This document shows positions 1 through 8,102 of a stretch of 64,000 nt of DNA, one piece after another. The stretch lies in the NCBI GenBank assembly GCA_030054095.1, contig JASGCO010000004.1, positions 62,001 through 126,000 on the forward strand, given 5' to 3'. The number at the start of each line of letters is the position of its first letter. Position 1 is the first letter of the stretch. Under the pieces are notes generated by a model that was not told the origin of the DNA, ran no database searches, and worked only from the letters and a program-made list of their open reading frames with translations. The translations under genes and the position numbers were made by a program. This stretch comes from Sediminibacterium sp. (GTDB lineage: Bacteria; Bacteroidota; Bacteroidia; B-17B0; Aurantibacillaceae).

Positions 1-806
1 ATGTAAACTACATCTGTAGCCGGATTCGGGTACACATAAAAAATGTTTTCGAAACCGTATTCCTTTACGCTTACTACACTTTGATGAATAACGCCCACCG
101 CATCCAGATCGAAACCGCCGCTGGCAAATGCTGTTGGATAGGGATCATTAACAGGGTGATTATTTTTATCGTAAGTGGCATAGGGTGCCTGCACTGCTCC
201 AACCACGTCCACTATTTTAACGTGTGTAATGGCACCAATATTTAAACCTTGCACTGTACTTAACTCCTGTAAATCAAACGGTGTTCCGTAATCTACTTTA
301 TACTTTCCTGCCAGATTATGCAACTTTGTCGCATCGCCAGAGGCATCAAAGGGACCTATCTGAGTAAGGGTTGATGTATTGGACACTGCCGGAAATCTTA
401 CATAGTGACTCCCATCGCTACTCACTTCTACAAATGCCAGTTCGAGAAACGCATTATCGAACGCATTTTCAAAAACGGCAAAATCGGGACCGGGGCCATT
501 ACTGATTGGTGGCTGAAATGTTAGAATGGCCACGCCTCCATCGCCAAGACTTACAACAGGATTATGTCCCACTTTTCCTGTTCCGTTGGTATCGGCACCC
601 ACGCTAACATATCCCGCACCAGCATTGGCTATATCCTGATATCCACGGTTTACCACACAGGTTTTAGCCCAATTCACAAAAGCGGCACTGTCCTTATACA
701 TGGCTGTTGTAGATAAGGCACCTACAGGGCCGGGAAACTGTGCCTTGCAACAAAGTACTGATATCAGCACCAAAATAAACATAATTCCTGTTTTCATGAT
801 TTTCAT
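1..806 (-). CDS. T9SS-exported surface protein in a cobalamin-riboswitch operon (3' end outside window)
   Basis: Read on the minus strand, 268 codons are visible before the window edge. The protein opens with a Sec signal peptide (basic start, hydrophobic core, cleavage near CKA-Q). A globular domain follows with the segment GPDFAVFENAF, then FLELAFVEVSSDG and GGFDLDAVGV. The last visible residues, VYPNPATDVVYI, are the start of a type A T9SS sorting domain, so the protein should be moved through the outer membrane and anchored or released. Its ATG overlaps the TGA of the upstream CWC/DUF5522 gene as ATGA (803-806), which suggests translational coupling; a second ATG lies at 797. From memory, similar domains occur in Bacteroidota vitamin B12 uptake loci. 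Binding of a corrinoid is an inference from the riboswitch and is not visible in the sequence. Confidence 0.85.
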   Translation of the reverse strand, partial: MKIMKTGIMFILVLISVLCCKAQFPGPVGALSTTAMYKDSAAFVNWAKTCVVNRGYQDIANAGAGYVSVGADTNGTGKVGHNPVVSLGDGGVAILTFQPPISNGPGPDFAVFENAFDNAFLELAFVEVSSDGSHYVRFPAVSNTSTLTQIGPFDASGDATKLHNLAGKYKVDYGTPFDLQELSTVQGLNIGAITHVKIVDVVGAVQAPYATYDKNNHPVNDPYPTAFASGGFDLDAVGVIHQSVVSVKEYGFENIFYVYPNPATDVVY

Positions 807-1159
807 TTTTTTGAAGAATTACCGTAGGCACAGTGCCTGCAACCATTTCCGCAGCATCTTCCTTTTAAATAATGATATAATTCCGTAAATACCAGATAAG
901 GTCCTTCCTTGTAATAGTGTCTGTTTTCTTCCAGATTACCGGCTGAAGGACTCATTCTTTGTCCGGCCGATTTCACCATTTCATTGAGTTGAATGAGGCA
1001 GTTTGAGCAAAGGCAGTCGTAACTGGTCTCTTTAAGATAGTGCCTGGTACTATCCATTACATCAACCTGCATACAAGCACAGGATGCAATTTCCTCCGAT
1101 TTGCATTCAAATGAACTACCACAACGGGCACACGTCTTTATCTTATGTTTTTCCTGCAT
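803..1159 (-). CDS. Cysteine-rich CWC / DUF5522 two-domain small protein
   Basis: 118 residues. The N-terminal part carries a CWC-type zinc-ribbon-like motif (CARCGSSFEC, then CAC and CLC-SNC further on). The C-terminal part has the DUF5522 signature GRCCGNGCRHCAYG. The two families often occur as separate neighbouring Bacteroidota genes; here they are fused. Thirteen cysteines suggest metal binding. The start chosen is the ATG at 1159 (MQEKHKIK); a longer reading to 1189 would run into the conserved riboswitch. It sits directly behind the cobalamin riboswitch and overlaps the surface-protein gene by four bases. Its function is unknown; a role in cobalt or corrinoid handling is inference from context. 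Confidence 0.85.
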   Translation of the reverse strand: MQEKHKIKTCARCGSSFECKSEEIASCACMQVDVMDSTRHYLKETSYDCLCSNCLIQLNEMVKSAGQRMSPSAGNLEENRHYYKEGPYLVFTELYHYLKGRCCGNGCRHCAYGNSSKK

Positions 1160-1164
1160 ACTTA

Positions 1165-1365
1165 CACTACCCCAGTCCGCGAGGGCCAATGTGTTTCAAT
1201 TCCGGCAGTTCTCCTGACTTGTTGCCTCACCGGGCGCCTTCTCATTCTGATGGGCAGAACAATGGCATTTGCCTGATGATATAACAACTTACAGTTGCGC
1301 GACAGTTAAGGATTTTCACCTTATTCTCTTTTCATCATTACACTAATGAACCGGAATCGGATCTA
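1165..1365 (-). promoter_or_regulatory. Cobalamin (adenosylcobalamin-type) riboswitch
   Basis: On the minus strand the conserved elements appear in the expected order. First comes GAATAAGGTGAAAATCC (near 1313-1330), then CTGTCGCGCAACTGTAA (near 1289-1306), then the B12 box GTCAGGAGAACTGCC at 1218-1204. The start codon of the CWC/DUF5522 gene follows about 45 bases after the B12 box. No run of T residues follows a hairpin there, so control of translation initiation is more likely than termination. Ligand class is inferred from the consensus match. Confidence 0.92.
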
Positions 1366-1461
1366 AAAGTATCCATTTATCCTTTTACAGACAAATTAAT
1401 TTACGTTAAAGGCCACTTTCTTTTGCCCGTACCTTTATGGCATAGCGTTACCCAAACAAAA

Positions 1462-1492
1462 AAAGCGGCCTTACTGAAAAGTAGGCCGCTTT
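1462..1492 (-). terminator. Intrinsic terminator after the DUF2341 T9SS gene
   Basis: A stem with arms aaagcggcct and aggccgcttt closes a short loop. Read on the minus strand it is followed by a run of T (plus-strand a-run at 1457-1464). It lies 23 bases after the stop of the 1515-3719 gene. Confidence 0.85.
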
Positions 1493-1514
1493 ATAAATTA
1501 AAACCTAAAAAGGG

Positions 1515-3719
1515 TTATTCTTTTATTAACCGTATCACCTCTGTTCTACCATTAGTGGTTACTTCGATCAGATATAAACCACTTGCATTCGAAGAAAGAT
1601 CAACACTATGCTGTCCCGCTTCTAATTTCTGGCTCATAATCATTTCGCCTATCAGATTGATAATACGCACCTGTGCTGCAGATTTTACATCTATGGTAAA
1701 CTGCGCTTTTGTTGGATTAGGGAAGATACTGACCATACCAGACTCCTGACCTTGCTTTACAATACCAAGACATGGGCTTACATTTTGGGTGATGGTAATT
1801 ACTTTGTTACAGCCATTGCTTGTGCCGGTTACTGTATAAGTGGTGGTAACACTCGGTGTAATTGCAATTGCAGAGGTTGATGCACCTGTACTCCACGAAT
1901 AGGTGGTAGCTCCCGAAGCTGTTAATGTTGCGCTGTTTCCGACACAAATTAAACTAGCCGTTGACGCTGCCGCTACATTTGGCAAAGGTGTTACAGTAAT
2001 GCTACTGTTTACCGGAGAAGAAGTACAGCCTACTGATGAAGTTCCGATTACACTAACTACCGTGCTGGATGCAAGAGCCGTTAAAACATTGCTACCACTG
2101 CTGTAAGTGTAAGTACTGGCCCCAGAAGGTGTGATAGTGTATGATTGTCCCTGACACACTGTCCCACTGTTAACAGTAATAACCGGGCTAGCGTTAACAG
2201 TAATCGTTGCTACTGCCGCCGAAGAGGATATACACCCCGCAGCACTGGTTCCGGTAACAGAATAGTTAGTAGTTACAGAAGGACTTACTACCGCTGAACC
2301 ACCACTGAAAGTATAGGAAGCAGCACCTGAAGGGCTAAGTGTATAGCTTTGTCCGTTACAAACAGCGCCACTGTTAACTGTAATAACCGGAATAGCGTTA
2401 ACAGTAACCGTTGCTATTGCTGCCGAAGTTGATACACAACCTGCTGTACTTGTTCCGGTAACAGAATAGTTAGTAGTTACAGAAGGGCTTACTACCGCTG
2501 AACCACCACTGAAAGTATAGGAAGCAGCGCCGGAAGGGCTAAGTGTATAGCTTTGTCCGTTACAAACAGCGCCACTGTTAACACTAATAACCGGTGCAGC
2601 ATTTACATTCAGCGAAACAGTAGCGGCAGGAAACGTCAGATTACATCCTGCCAAAGAAGCTGTCACCGTATAGGTAGTAGTAACGGAAGGCGTTACCGAA
2701 ACAGAAGCTCCGTTAAGAGAGCCGGGTGTCCAGCTATACGTTAATCCACCTGTTGAATTAGAGGCATTCAGTGTTGCCGAAGATCCCGCGCATAACGCCG
2801 ACGCACTTGCTGTTACAGTAGTAACCGACTGCTGCGAAAAATCGAAAGTATATGTTGGTGCCGGGGTAATTGTATTTTTTGTAAAATACCATAAATCAGG
2901 ATAACCATAATGAAAATTACTCAATACATTTGTTGGAAATGTATTAGCCGCACAACTGTTACAATAGCGCATATCGCCATACGTCATGTGTTGCCCGATT
3001 TGCGAAGATGTACCAAAGTAATAGCCATCTGCAGGGCCTTGATACAATGAAAGAATATACTGCGTACCATTTACCAACCAGATGGGATTAGTGAGCGTGT
3101 TATAATTATATTGCGCTGCTGCTCCGGTAACAGTGAATTGATTAACAATAGCCTGAGTCGCAAAGTCGAACAGTGTTACGGTACGTGGTGTACCATTTGG
3201 CTCGCGCTTTCCGAAATGCGTCACCAGCAAATCTTCGGTCGGAGTAAAACGGAAACCACGTTGAGAATTGGTTGCTCCGCCCGAAGCACCAGTAGCCACA
3301 CTATCGGTAGCAGAATGAGGGCCGTTGAAAACACCAACCACCGCGCTGGTAGCTGTTGCAGCAGCATTACCGTAAAACATATAAAATATACGGCTACCAC
3401 CTGCTGGAATGGTATCTATTTTTACCCAAATATTTGTAGTTGGCGTATTAATGCCATTCTCTATCCAGTAATTGTAAAGTGTAGCGCCATTACAGGTTTT
3501 CCCGAAACGGATATCGTCGCCGGTTGCCAGCATTTGAGAGGCAGCAATAAAACTTTGCGTATTGACGGTTAATTTTAACTGATAGTTAATAGCGCTGTTA
3601 GTAGCCGTATTAACCACTTTAATTTGTTTAACATACGACCAACCGGCAGGCTGCGCGTAAGCCAGAGTTGTTAAGAGCACCAATAAAGGTGTAATAATAA
3701 AGTAAATATGTTTCTTCAT
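1515..3719 (-). CDS. T9SS-secreted protein with DUF2341 and Ig-like repeats
   Basis: 734 residues. Signal peptide at residues 1-22 (cleavage after LAYA). Residues about 25-125 match DUF2341, with the segments GDDIRFGKTCNG and RIFYMFYGNAA. A linker of about 150 residues is followed by four to five Ig-like/PKD-like modules of about 65-80 residues, each with a conserved Cys and the theme SPSVTTxYxVTGTS. Two adjacent modules are nearly identical at DNA level (2199-2606). The C-terminus SIFPNPTKAQFTIDV...GLYLIEVTTNG...IRLIKE is a type A T9SS sorting domain. Expected role: a cell-surface or released adhesin or sugar-binding protein; the ligand is unknown. It is probably co-transcribed with the small gene five bases upstream and ends at a strong terminator. 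Confidence 0.9.
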   Translation of the reverse strand: MKKHIYFIITPLLVLLTTLAYAQPAGWSYVKQIKVVNTATNSAINYQLKLTVNTQSFIAASQMLATGDDIRFGKTCNGATLYNYWIENGINTPTTNIWVKIDTIPAGGSRIFYMFYGNAAATATSAVVGVFNGPHSATDSVATGASGGATNSQRGFRFTPTEDLLVTHFGKREPNGTPRTVTLFDFATQAIVNQFTVTGAAAQYNYNTLTNPIWLVNGTQYILSLYQGPADGYYFGTSSQIGQHMTYGDMRYCNSCAANTFPTNVLSNFHYGYPDLWYFTKNTITPAPTYTFDFSQQSVTTVTASASALCAGSSATLNASNSTGGLTYSWTPGSLNGASVSVTPSVTTTYTVTASLAGCNLTFPAATVSLNVNAAPVISVNSGAVCNGQSYTLSPSGAASYTFSGGSAVVSPSVTTNYSVTGTSTAGCVSTSAAIATVTVNAIPVITVNSGAVCNGQSYTLSPSGAASYTFSGGSAVVSPSVTTNYSVTGTSAAGCISSSAAVATITVNASPVITVNSGTVCQGQSYTITPSGASTYTYSSGSNVLTALASSTVVSVIGTSSVGCTSSPVNSSITVTPLPNVAAASTASLICVGNSATLTASGATTYSWSTGASTSAIAITPSVTTTYTVTGTSNGCNKVITITQNVSPCLGIVKQGQESGMVSIFPNPTKAQFTIDVKSAAQVRIINLIGEMIMSQKLEAGQHSVDLSSNASGLYLIEVTTNGRTEVIRLIKE
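2199..2606 (-). repeat. Two tandem 204-bp near-identical coding repeats
   Basis: Anchor tgtccgttac recurs with a spacing of 204 bases (2350 and 2554), equal to a 68-residue Ig-like module beginning VNAxPVIxVNSGAVCNGQ. The two copies differ at few positions, which suggests recent duplication or gene conversion. Such tandem identity is prone to copy-number change. Confidence 0.85.
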
Positions 3720-3723
3720 AATT

Positions 3724-3975
3724 TTAGTGTGTTTGTGGTTTAACCTGATTTTCTTTCATCTGTTTAAGTTGCTCCTTTTCCTTTTTAAGTTCTTCCGCCG
3801 GATACGTTGGATCCGTTTCATTTACAGCAATCTTTTGTTCAAGTTGCTTAATCTTTTCCTTTTCATCCGCCTGTACATTCTGTGTTTTGACAGATTTAGC
3901 AGATTTTTGTCTGGGTTCCTGAGCCATCAAACCGATCGATAAGAATAGGCCCGTAATTACAAAAACGTGTTTCAT
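3724..3975 (-). CDS. Small exported Lys/Glu-rich coiled-coil protein
   Basis: 83 residues. A signal peptide (MKHVFVITGLFLSIGLMA|Q) is followed by a highly charged stretch rich in K, E and Q (EKEKIKQLEQKI, KKEKEQLKQMKE) that should form a coiled coil. No family is recognised. It lies immediately upstream of the DUF2341 T9SS gene (4 bases between them) on the same strand, so the two are probably one transcript. Function unknown; the mature protein would be periplasmic or outer-membrane associated. Confidence 0.7.
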   Translation of the reverse strand: MKHVFVITGLFLSIGLMAQEPRQKSAKSVKTQNVQADEKEKIKQLEQKIAVNETDPTYPAEELKKEKEQLKQMKENQVKPQTH

Positions 3976-4150
3976 GAGTTATTATATTTATACTGTAAAC
4001 GTACTCCTTTTTTCTTATTAAACGGTCAGTATAAATACCTGTTTTGTAAAAACTGCTGTCCATTTTATGTTTCATAAACAAGAAACTAAAAAAATTTAAG
4101 GCTTGTTTTGGGTCTAAAAAAGCCCAATAATGCTAAGATGCAATTAAAAA

Positions 4151-4170
4151 GCCGGGAAGTTTTTCCCGGC
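4151..4170 (-). terminator. Intrinsic terminator after the receiver-Crp gene
   Basis: Perfect 8-bp stem gccgggaa / ttcccggc with a 4-base loop. On the minus strand it is followed by TTTTT. It lies about 28 bases after the stop of the 4199-5257 gene. Confidence 0.88.
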
Positions 4171-4198
4171 CGCAAATATTTTTACTTCGATTTAGATT

Positions 4199-5257
4199 TT
4201 ATCCCTTTAACTTTCTCAATTTTTCCTTGTTTAGTATTGTGATACTGCTTCCCTTCATTTCAATCCATCCTTCTTGTTTAAAATCACTCAATGTACGAAT
4301 AAGTGATTCCGTGGCTGTTCCGACTATATTGGCGATATCTTCGCGCGACATACTGATTGTAAACGGTTCCGGTTTATTTTTCCCATACCGCTCATCTAAC
4401 AACAACAATGCCTCAGCCACACGTTTCCTCACACTACTGTATGCCAATTTCAGTAATTGCTCTTCCCTTTCTTTAACATCTTTGCTCAGCAATTTGATAA
4501 ATGCTTTCATTGCTTCGGTGTCGCTATCTACCAAATGGTAAAAATCAGCCTTTGGAATAAGCGTTAATTCAGAATCTTCAAGACACTCCGCTGACTCTGT
4601 ATAATCCATACCTTCCAATAAAGGAACGTAGCCAAAGAACTCGTTCTGTGCTACCAAAGTATTGATATATTCCTTTCCGTAATCGTGTAGTTTAAAGGTT
4701 TTAACTTTTCCACTGTTTAAAAAATACAGATAGTTAGGCGTATGTCCTTCCTGATAAATCACTTCCCGTTTCTTATACTTTTTTGTTTTAGGCTCAGCGC
4801 TCAGCCATTTTAATTCCATCAGCTGCTCCATGTTACCACCTCCGCTTTGTAAACGTTTGGCAAAATCGGGGGCACCCGCTTTCAGGCTTTCCCGTTTTTT
4901 AAAACGGGTTTCTACGGCTTGCAACAGTTCCACATCATCAAACGGTTTAGTCAGGTAATCGTCTGCGCCTGCTCCCATTCCCTTTCTGAAATCAGATCGT
5001 TCCGCTTTAGCTGTTAAAAAGATAAACGGAATAGCAGCTGTTTTTTCCTGCTTGCTTAATAAATGGATAACACCATACCCATCCAGTCCAGGCATCATTA
5101 TATCACAAATAATAAGGTCTGGCGCGGCATGCAATGCTATTTCCACTCCCGTTTTACCATTATCAGCCTGTAAAACCTTATACCCCGCCAATTCGAGAAT
5201 CTCTGCCGCGTTCTCCCTTACCTCCTGATTATCTTCAATTAATAAAATTGTTTTCAT
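4199..5257 (-). CDS. Response regulator: receiver domain fused to a Crp/Fnr-type output
   Basis: 352 residues. The receiver domain spans about residues 1-120, with the phospho-acceptor Asp52 in LIICDIMMPG, acidic residues E8 and D9, and the conserved Lys in YLTKPFDD. After a linker, residues about 150-240 form a cNMP-binding-type beta roll (YQEGHTPNYLYFLNSGKVK). Residues about 270-345 are a Crp-type winged helix (SREDIANIVGTATESLIRTLSDFKQEGWI). No FNR-type cysteine cluster is visible. A phosphorelay thus feeds a Crp-type DNA reader instead of the usual OmpR or NarL output. The gene overlaps the 3' end of the upstream kinase by 23 bases, so the kinase is its likely partner. A strong terminator follows. 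Confidence 0.93.
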   Translation of the reverse strand: MKTILLIEDNQEVRENAAEILELAGYKVLQADNGKTGVEIALHAAPDLIICDIMMPGLDGYGVIHLLSKQEKTAAIPFIFLTAKAERSDFRKGMGAGADDYLTKPFDDVELLQAVETRFKKRESLKAGAPDFAKRLQSGGGNMEQLMELKWLSAEPKTKKYKKREVIYQEGHTPNYLYFLNSGKVKTFKLHDYGKEYINTLVAQNEFFGYVPLLEGMDYTESAECLEDSELTLIPKADFYHLVDSDTEAMKAFIKLLSKDVKEREEQLLKLAYSSVRKRVAEALLLLDERYGKNKPEPFTISMSREDIANIVGTATESLIRTLSDFKQEGWIEMKGSSITILNKEKLRKLKG

Positions 5258-6455
5258 TTGTATTTGTATTTGGTAGTATCACTGTAAATAATGTTCCCTT
5301 GTCTGTTTCGCTTTCAAACGTAATTCTTCCATTAAGTAGTTCTATGTATTTTGCCACAATATGTAATCCTAAACCTGTACCCTGAATATTCATGGCATTC
5401 CGCCCCCGGTAAAATCGTTCAAACAAGTGAGTTTGCTCGTCTTTGGGAATTCCGATACCTCCGTCTTTTACCCTTATCTCTATACCCTCATCATTCATAT
5501 AGGTACTCAAAAAAATAGATTTATTGACTTCCGAAAACTTAATTGCATTGGAGAGCAAATTCAGATAAATGTTCTTTACCATTTGTCTGTCGAGGTAAAC
5601 CTGTTTATCTTCCCCTTTAAAATCGGAAACGATTTGTTGCCCTTCCTTTTTAATGACACTGATTTCTGTTTCGCATTCTTCATGCAAGACTTTAATTGAA
5701 AAATAGGTGTAATTGGCAAAAATTTTCCCCTCCTCCAGTTTTCCAACTGACAAAAAATCATTCAGTATAAGTGTAAGATTGGCCACTGAAGACTTAATAC
5801 GGTTTACATGCTTTGTCCGTTTGTCTTCATCCTCCGGCTGATTGTATTTTCCGATCAATGACGCGGAAGACAGTATGGTGCTTAAAGGCGTTCTGAATTC
5901 ATGAGAAGCCATAGATACAAAGCGCGACTTCATTTCATTAATAGCCATCTCTTTCTCCAGCGACTTTGACAATTTTTCTTTGGACAATTCCAATTCATTT
6001 AACGCTTCCTGCAGAATCTGGGTGCGTTCTTCCACTTTTTTCTCAAGATCAGCATTTAGCTTTTTGATACGTTCCTCCGCTTGTTTTCGCTCCGTTACAT
6101 CTATAATAAATGCAATAACAAACAACTCTTCCGATCGCCTGAAATAAGACAGACTAACCTGCACCGGGAATTCAACTCCATTTTTCATCAAGCCCTTTAA
6201 GTCGTATTCTTTACCCATTGCTCTGGGATGCGGTTTTTGGTTGTACTCCGCGCGGTGCGCACGATGTCCATGCACAAAACGCTGTGGGATCAGGTCTTCT
6301 ACTTTCAGCATCAGCAATTCTTCCCTTTCATATCCAAAAAGAGCAGCCGCACTAGGATTACACCTCACAATGCTTCCTGAGGCATCTGTAATAATGATCC
6401 CCTCCGTAGTATATTCAAACAAAGCGTTTAAGCTTTCCTGCTGAAATTCCATCAT
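5235..6455 (-). CDS. PAS-domain sensor histidine kinase
   Basis: 406 residues with no membrane segment, so soluble. PAS domain at about residues 5-120 (TEGIIITDASGSIVRCNPSAAALFGY). A coiled coil follows at about 125-175, then the HisKA domain with phospho-acceptor His185 in ASHEFRTPL. The HATPase domain shows N, G1 and G2 boxes (NLLSNAIKFS, DGGIGIP, GTGLGLHI). It overlaps the receiver-Crp gene by 23 bases and probably phosphorylates it. It is clearly paralogous to the kinase at 11751-12920. The cytoplasmic PAS domain suggests sensing of redox, oxygen or a small ligand, but no cofactor residue can be named. Confidence 0.93.
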   Translation of the reverse strand: MMEFQQESLNALFEYTTEGIIITDASGSIVRCNPSAAALFGYEREELLMLKVEDLIPQRFVHGHRAHRAEYNQKPHPRAMGKEYDLKGLMKNGVEFPVQVSLSYFRRSEELFVIAFIIDVTERKQAEERIKKLNADLEKKVEERTQILQEALNELELSKEKLSKSLEKEMAINEMKSRFVSMASHEFRTPLSTILSSASLIGKYNQPEDEDKRTKHVNRIKSSVANLTLILNDFLSVGKLEEGKIFANYTYFSIKVLHEECETEISVIKKEGQQIVSDFKGEDKQVYLDRQMVKNIYLNLLSNAIKFSEVNKSIFLSTYMNDEGIEIRVKDGGIGIPKDEQTHLFERFYRGRNAMNIQGTGLGLHIVAKYIELLNGRITFESETDKGTLFTVILPNTNTNENNFIN

Positions 6456-6537
6456 GTATAATTAGTATTTAATAAGTCTTAAAATATTGACAAATATCAG
6501 TTTTTTGATTGATTTTTAATACACCGGCCTTTTATAC

Positions 6538-6570
6538 CGTTTAAGGAAAGGGCACATTTATTTACCTTTG
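6538..6570 (+). promoter_or_regulatory. Candidate Bacteroidota promoter of mnmD
   Basis: TACCTTTG at 6563-6570 matches the -7 consensus TAnnTTTG. TTTA at 6538-6541, 21 bases upstream, is a three-of-four match to the -33 TTTG. The ATG lies 8 bases after the -7 element, so the transcript would be nearly leaderless. Confidence 0.5.
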
Positions 6571-6578
6571 TTACAAAT

Positions 6579-7250
6579 ATGGAACTTGATATTATCACGA
6601 CACAGGACGGTTCTTTGAGCATTCTGAACAAGACGCTCAACACATCTTACCACTCAAAATTTGGCGCTTTTCAGGAAAGTCAGCACATTTTTATTAACCA
6701 TGGTTTCGAGTATGTTATGGCTGCATTTCCCGGGGAAAGAATTCATGTGCTGGAGGTGGGTTTTGGAACCGGTTTAAATGCACTGTTAACTTTACAAAAA
6801 GCGATTGAAAAAAATGTCATTGTAAATTATACCGGTATAGAAAAATACCCTTTACCAGCTGACATCAAAGATCAAATCAGTTACAGACACTTACTTCCTG
6901 AAGTAGAAAAGGAGTTATATTCTGCAGTAAATGATTCATTGTTTGAAACAGAACACGTTGTTCATCCAAACTTCTCGCTTCTGAAAAAAGAAATTGATAT
7001 TGCCGATTTTACACCGGAGAAACCTATACATCTGGTGTATTTCGACGCATTTGGGCCAGGTATTACACCTGACATGTGGCAACCGGTTATATTTGAACGC
7101 TTATACCAATCTATGCTTACTGGATCGGCTCTGGTTACATTCTGCGCGCAGGGAGTTTTTAAACGTTTACTAAAAACGACAGGGTTTACCGTTGAAACAT
7201 TGCCAGGGGCTCCAGGCAAAAGGGAAATGACCAGAGCTATAAAACCGTAA
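6579..7250 (+). CDS. mnmD: tRNA 5-methylaminomethyl-2-thiouridine methyltransferase MnmD
   Basis: 223 residues, the size of stand-alone MnmD (equivalent to the N-terminal half of E. coli MnmC, DUF752). It would methylate nm5s2U to mnm5s2U at tRNA wobble position 34 using S-adenosylmethionine. The SAM motif VLEVGFGTGLNAL is near residue 60. The family motif VYFDAFGPGITPDMW is near residue 155, and the C-terminus has GAPGKREMTRA. No FAD oxidase domain is fused, as usual in Bacteroidota. It stands alone, divergent from the kinase gene, with a candidate near-leaderless promoter. Confidence 0.92.
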   Translation: MELDIITTQDGSLSILNKTLNTSYHSKFGAFQESQHIFINHGFEYVMAAFPGERIHVLEVGFGTGLNALLTLQKAIEKNVIVNYTGIEKYPLPADIKDQISYRHLLPEVEKELYSAVNDSLFETEHVVHPNFSLLKKEIDIADFTPEKPIHLVYFDAFGPGITPDMWQPVIFERLYQSMLTGSALVTFCAQGVFKRLLKTTGFTVETLPGAPGKREMTRAIKP

Positions 7251-7399
7251 AATTCACAAATTCCAGGTGTTACTAATTGCATCACCACGAATTCCGATTA
7301 CATAATGTGAGTTTGAACAAACGTCCTGTTTATTCTCTTGTTATAAGAATACAGAAAACAGATGACAATCCCCCCTCCGTTAAAAAACAGGGAACAGTA

Positions 7400-7687
7400 T
7401 CAGGCGTATTTTTCTAATTTATCCTGAAAATGAAGATCTTGTGTTGCAGCATGGATTTTTATATTAATAAGTAATTCTTCACATCCGTTTGACAAGGTGT
7501 CTTTTCTGATATCTTCTATTAATGCGTAAACAGCCTCTGGTTCGCCCTCAACCACAGTTTCGAATGGGCATACTTTGTAAAGCAATCCACTATTATGAAT
7601 ACGAGCAATGGCATTATCTATCAATGCAATCCGATCGGCCGAACATTTTGTTGGCAACAGTTGTATAGCAGCATTAATTTTAGGCAT
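7400..7687 (-). CDS. MTH1187-family thiamine-binding protein
   Basis: 95 residues. The sequence INAAIQLLP, ALIDNAIARIHNSGL and CPFETVVEGE fits the small ferredoxin-fold MTH1187/YkoF-like family (PF01910, former DUF77), whose characterised members bind thiamine or related pyrimidines. The soluble protein should be cytoplasmic. Its start lies inside the end of the SRPBCC gene (8-base overlap), so it is the last gene of the pyrE-SIMPL-SRPBCC operon. Thiamine binding is family knowledge; no transporter is nearby. Confidence 0.85.
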   Translation of the reverse strand: MPKINAAIQLLPTKCSADRIALIDNAIARIHNSGLLYKVCPFETVVEGEPEAVYALIEDIRKDTLSNGCEELLINIKIHAATQDLHFQDKLEKYA

Positions 7688-8102
7688 CGGGTGTTAATTC
7701 TAATTCTGATAATTTCCTGCTCATGGTATTGATCAATTGCAACAATGGCTTTTCCGCCATCATTTTTATGATTGGATTCATATCCGCCAACAAATCTACC
7801 CGACACTTTCCTTGCTGTTCTGCAGCTCCATTGAACCAAACCGTTAATTCAAAATTAAATTTAGCCAGTCCTTCACTATTAAATACCAACTTAGAATGTG
7901 GTATATTTTCCTTGCGTACTATGCTCATTGCCGTCATGCCCTTTATGGTGAAACTGCACCTATCGCCACCATAATTAAAGTCCTCGACTTTATCTTCTGG
8001 CAGAATAGCTTCAAAATTTTTGAAATCGCTCAGGAAAAGAAATAAGTCCCTTATCCGGCTTTTGGTAGAATGTGTATCGCTGTTAAGTGTAAAGGCTGCC
8101 AT
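7680..8102 (-). CDS. SRPBCC (START-like) family protein
   Basis: 140 residues. The pattern DTHSTKSRIRDLFLFLSDFKNFEAILPE, a central beta-rich segment and a long C-terminal helix (PLLQLINTMSRKLSEL) fit the SRPBCC hydrophobic-pocket fold common in Bacteroidota. The ligand is unknown. The ATG shares a base with the TAA of the upstream SIMPL gene (TAATG), which suggests coupled translation, and the 3' end overlaps the thiamine-binding-protein gene by 8 bases. Confidence 0.8.
   Translation of the reverse strand: MAAFTLNSDTHSTKSRIRDLFLFLSDFKNFEAILPEDKVEDFNYGGDRCSFTIKGMTAMSIVRKENIPHSKLVFNSEGLAKFNFELTVWFNGAAEQQGKCRVDLLADMNPIIKMMAEKPLLQLINTMSRKLSELELTPDA

Noticed and set aside
2199-2606. CRISPR or satellite array
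   Set aside because: The repeat is in-frame coding DNA of 204 bp with no spacers.
1903-2744. Plus-strand frames opposite the Ig-repeat protein
   Set aside because: They are shadows of the repetitive minus-strand gene, without signals or families.
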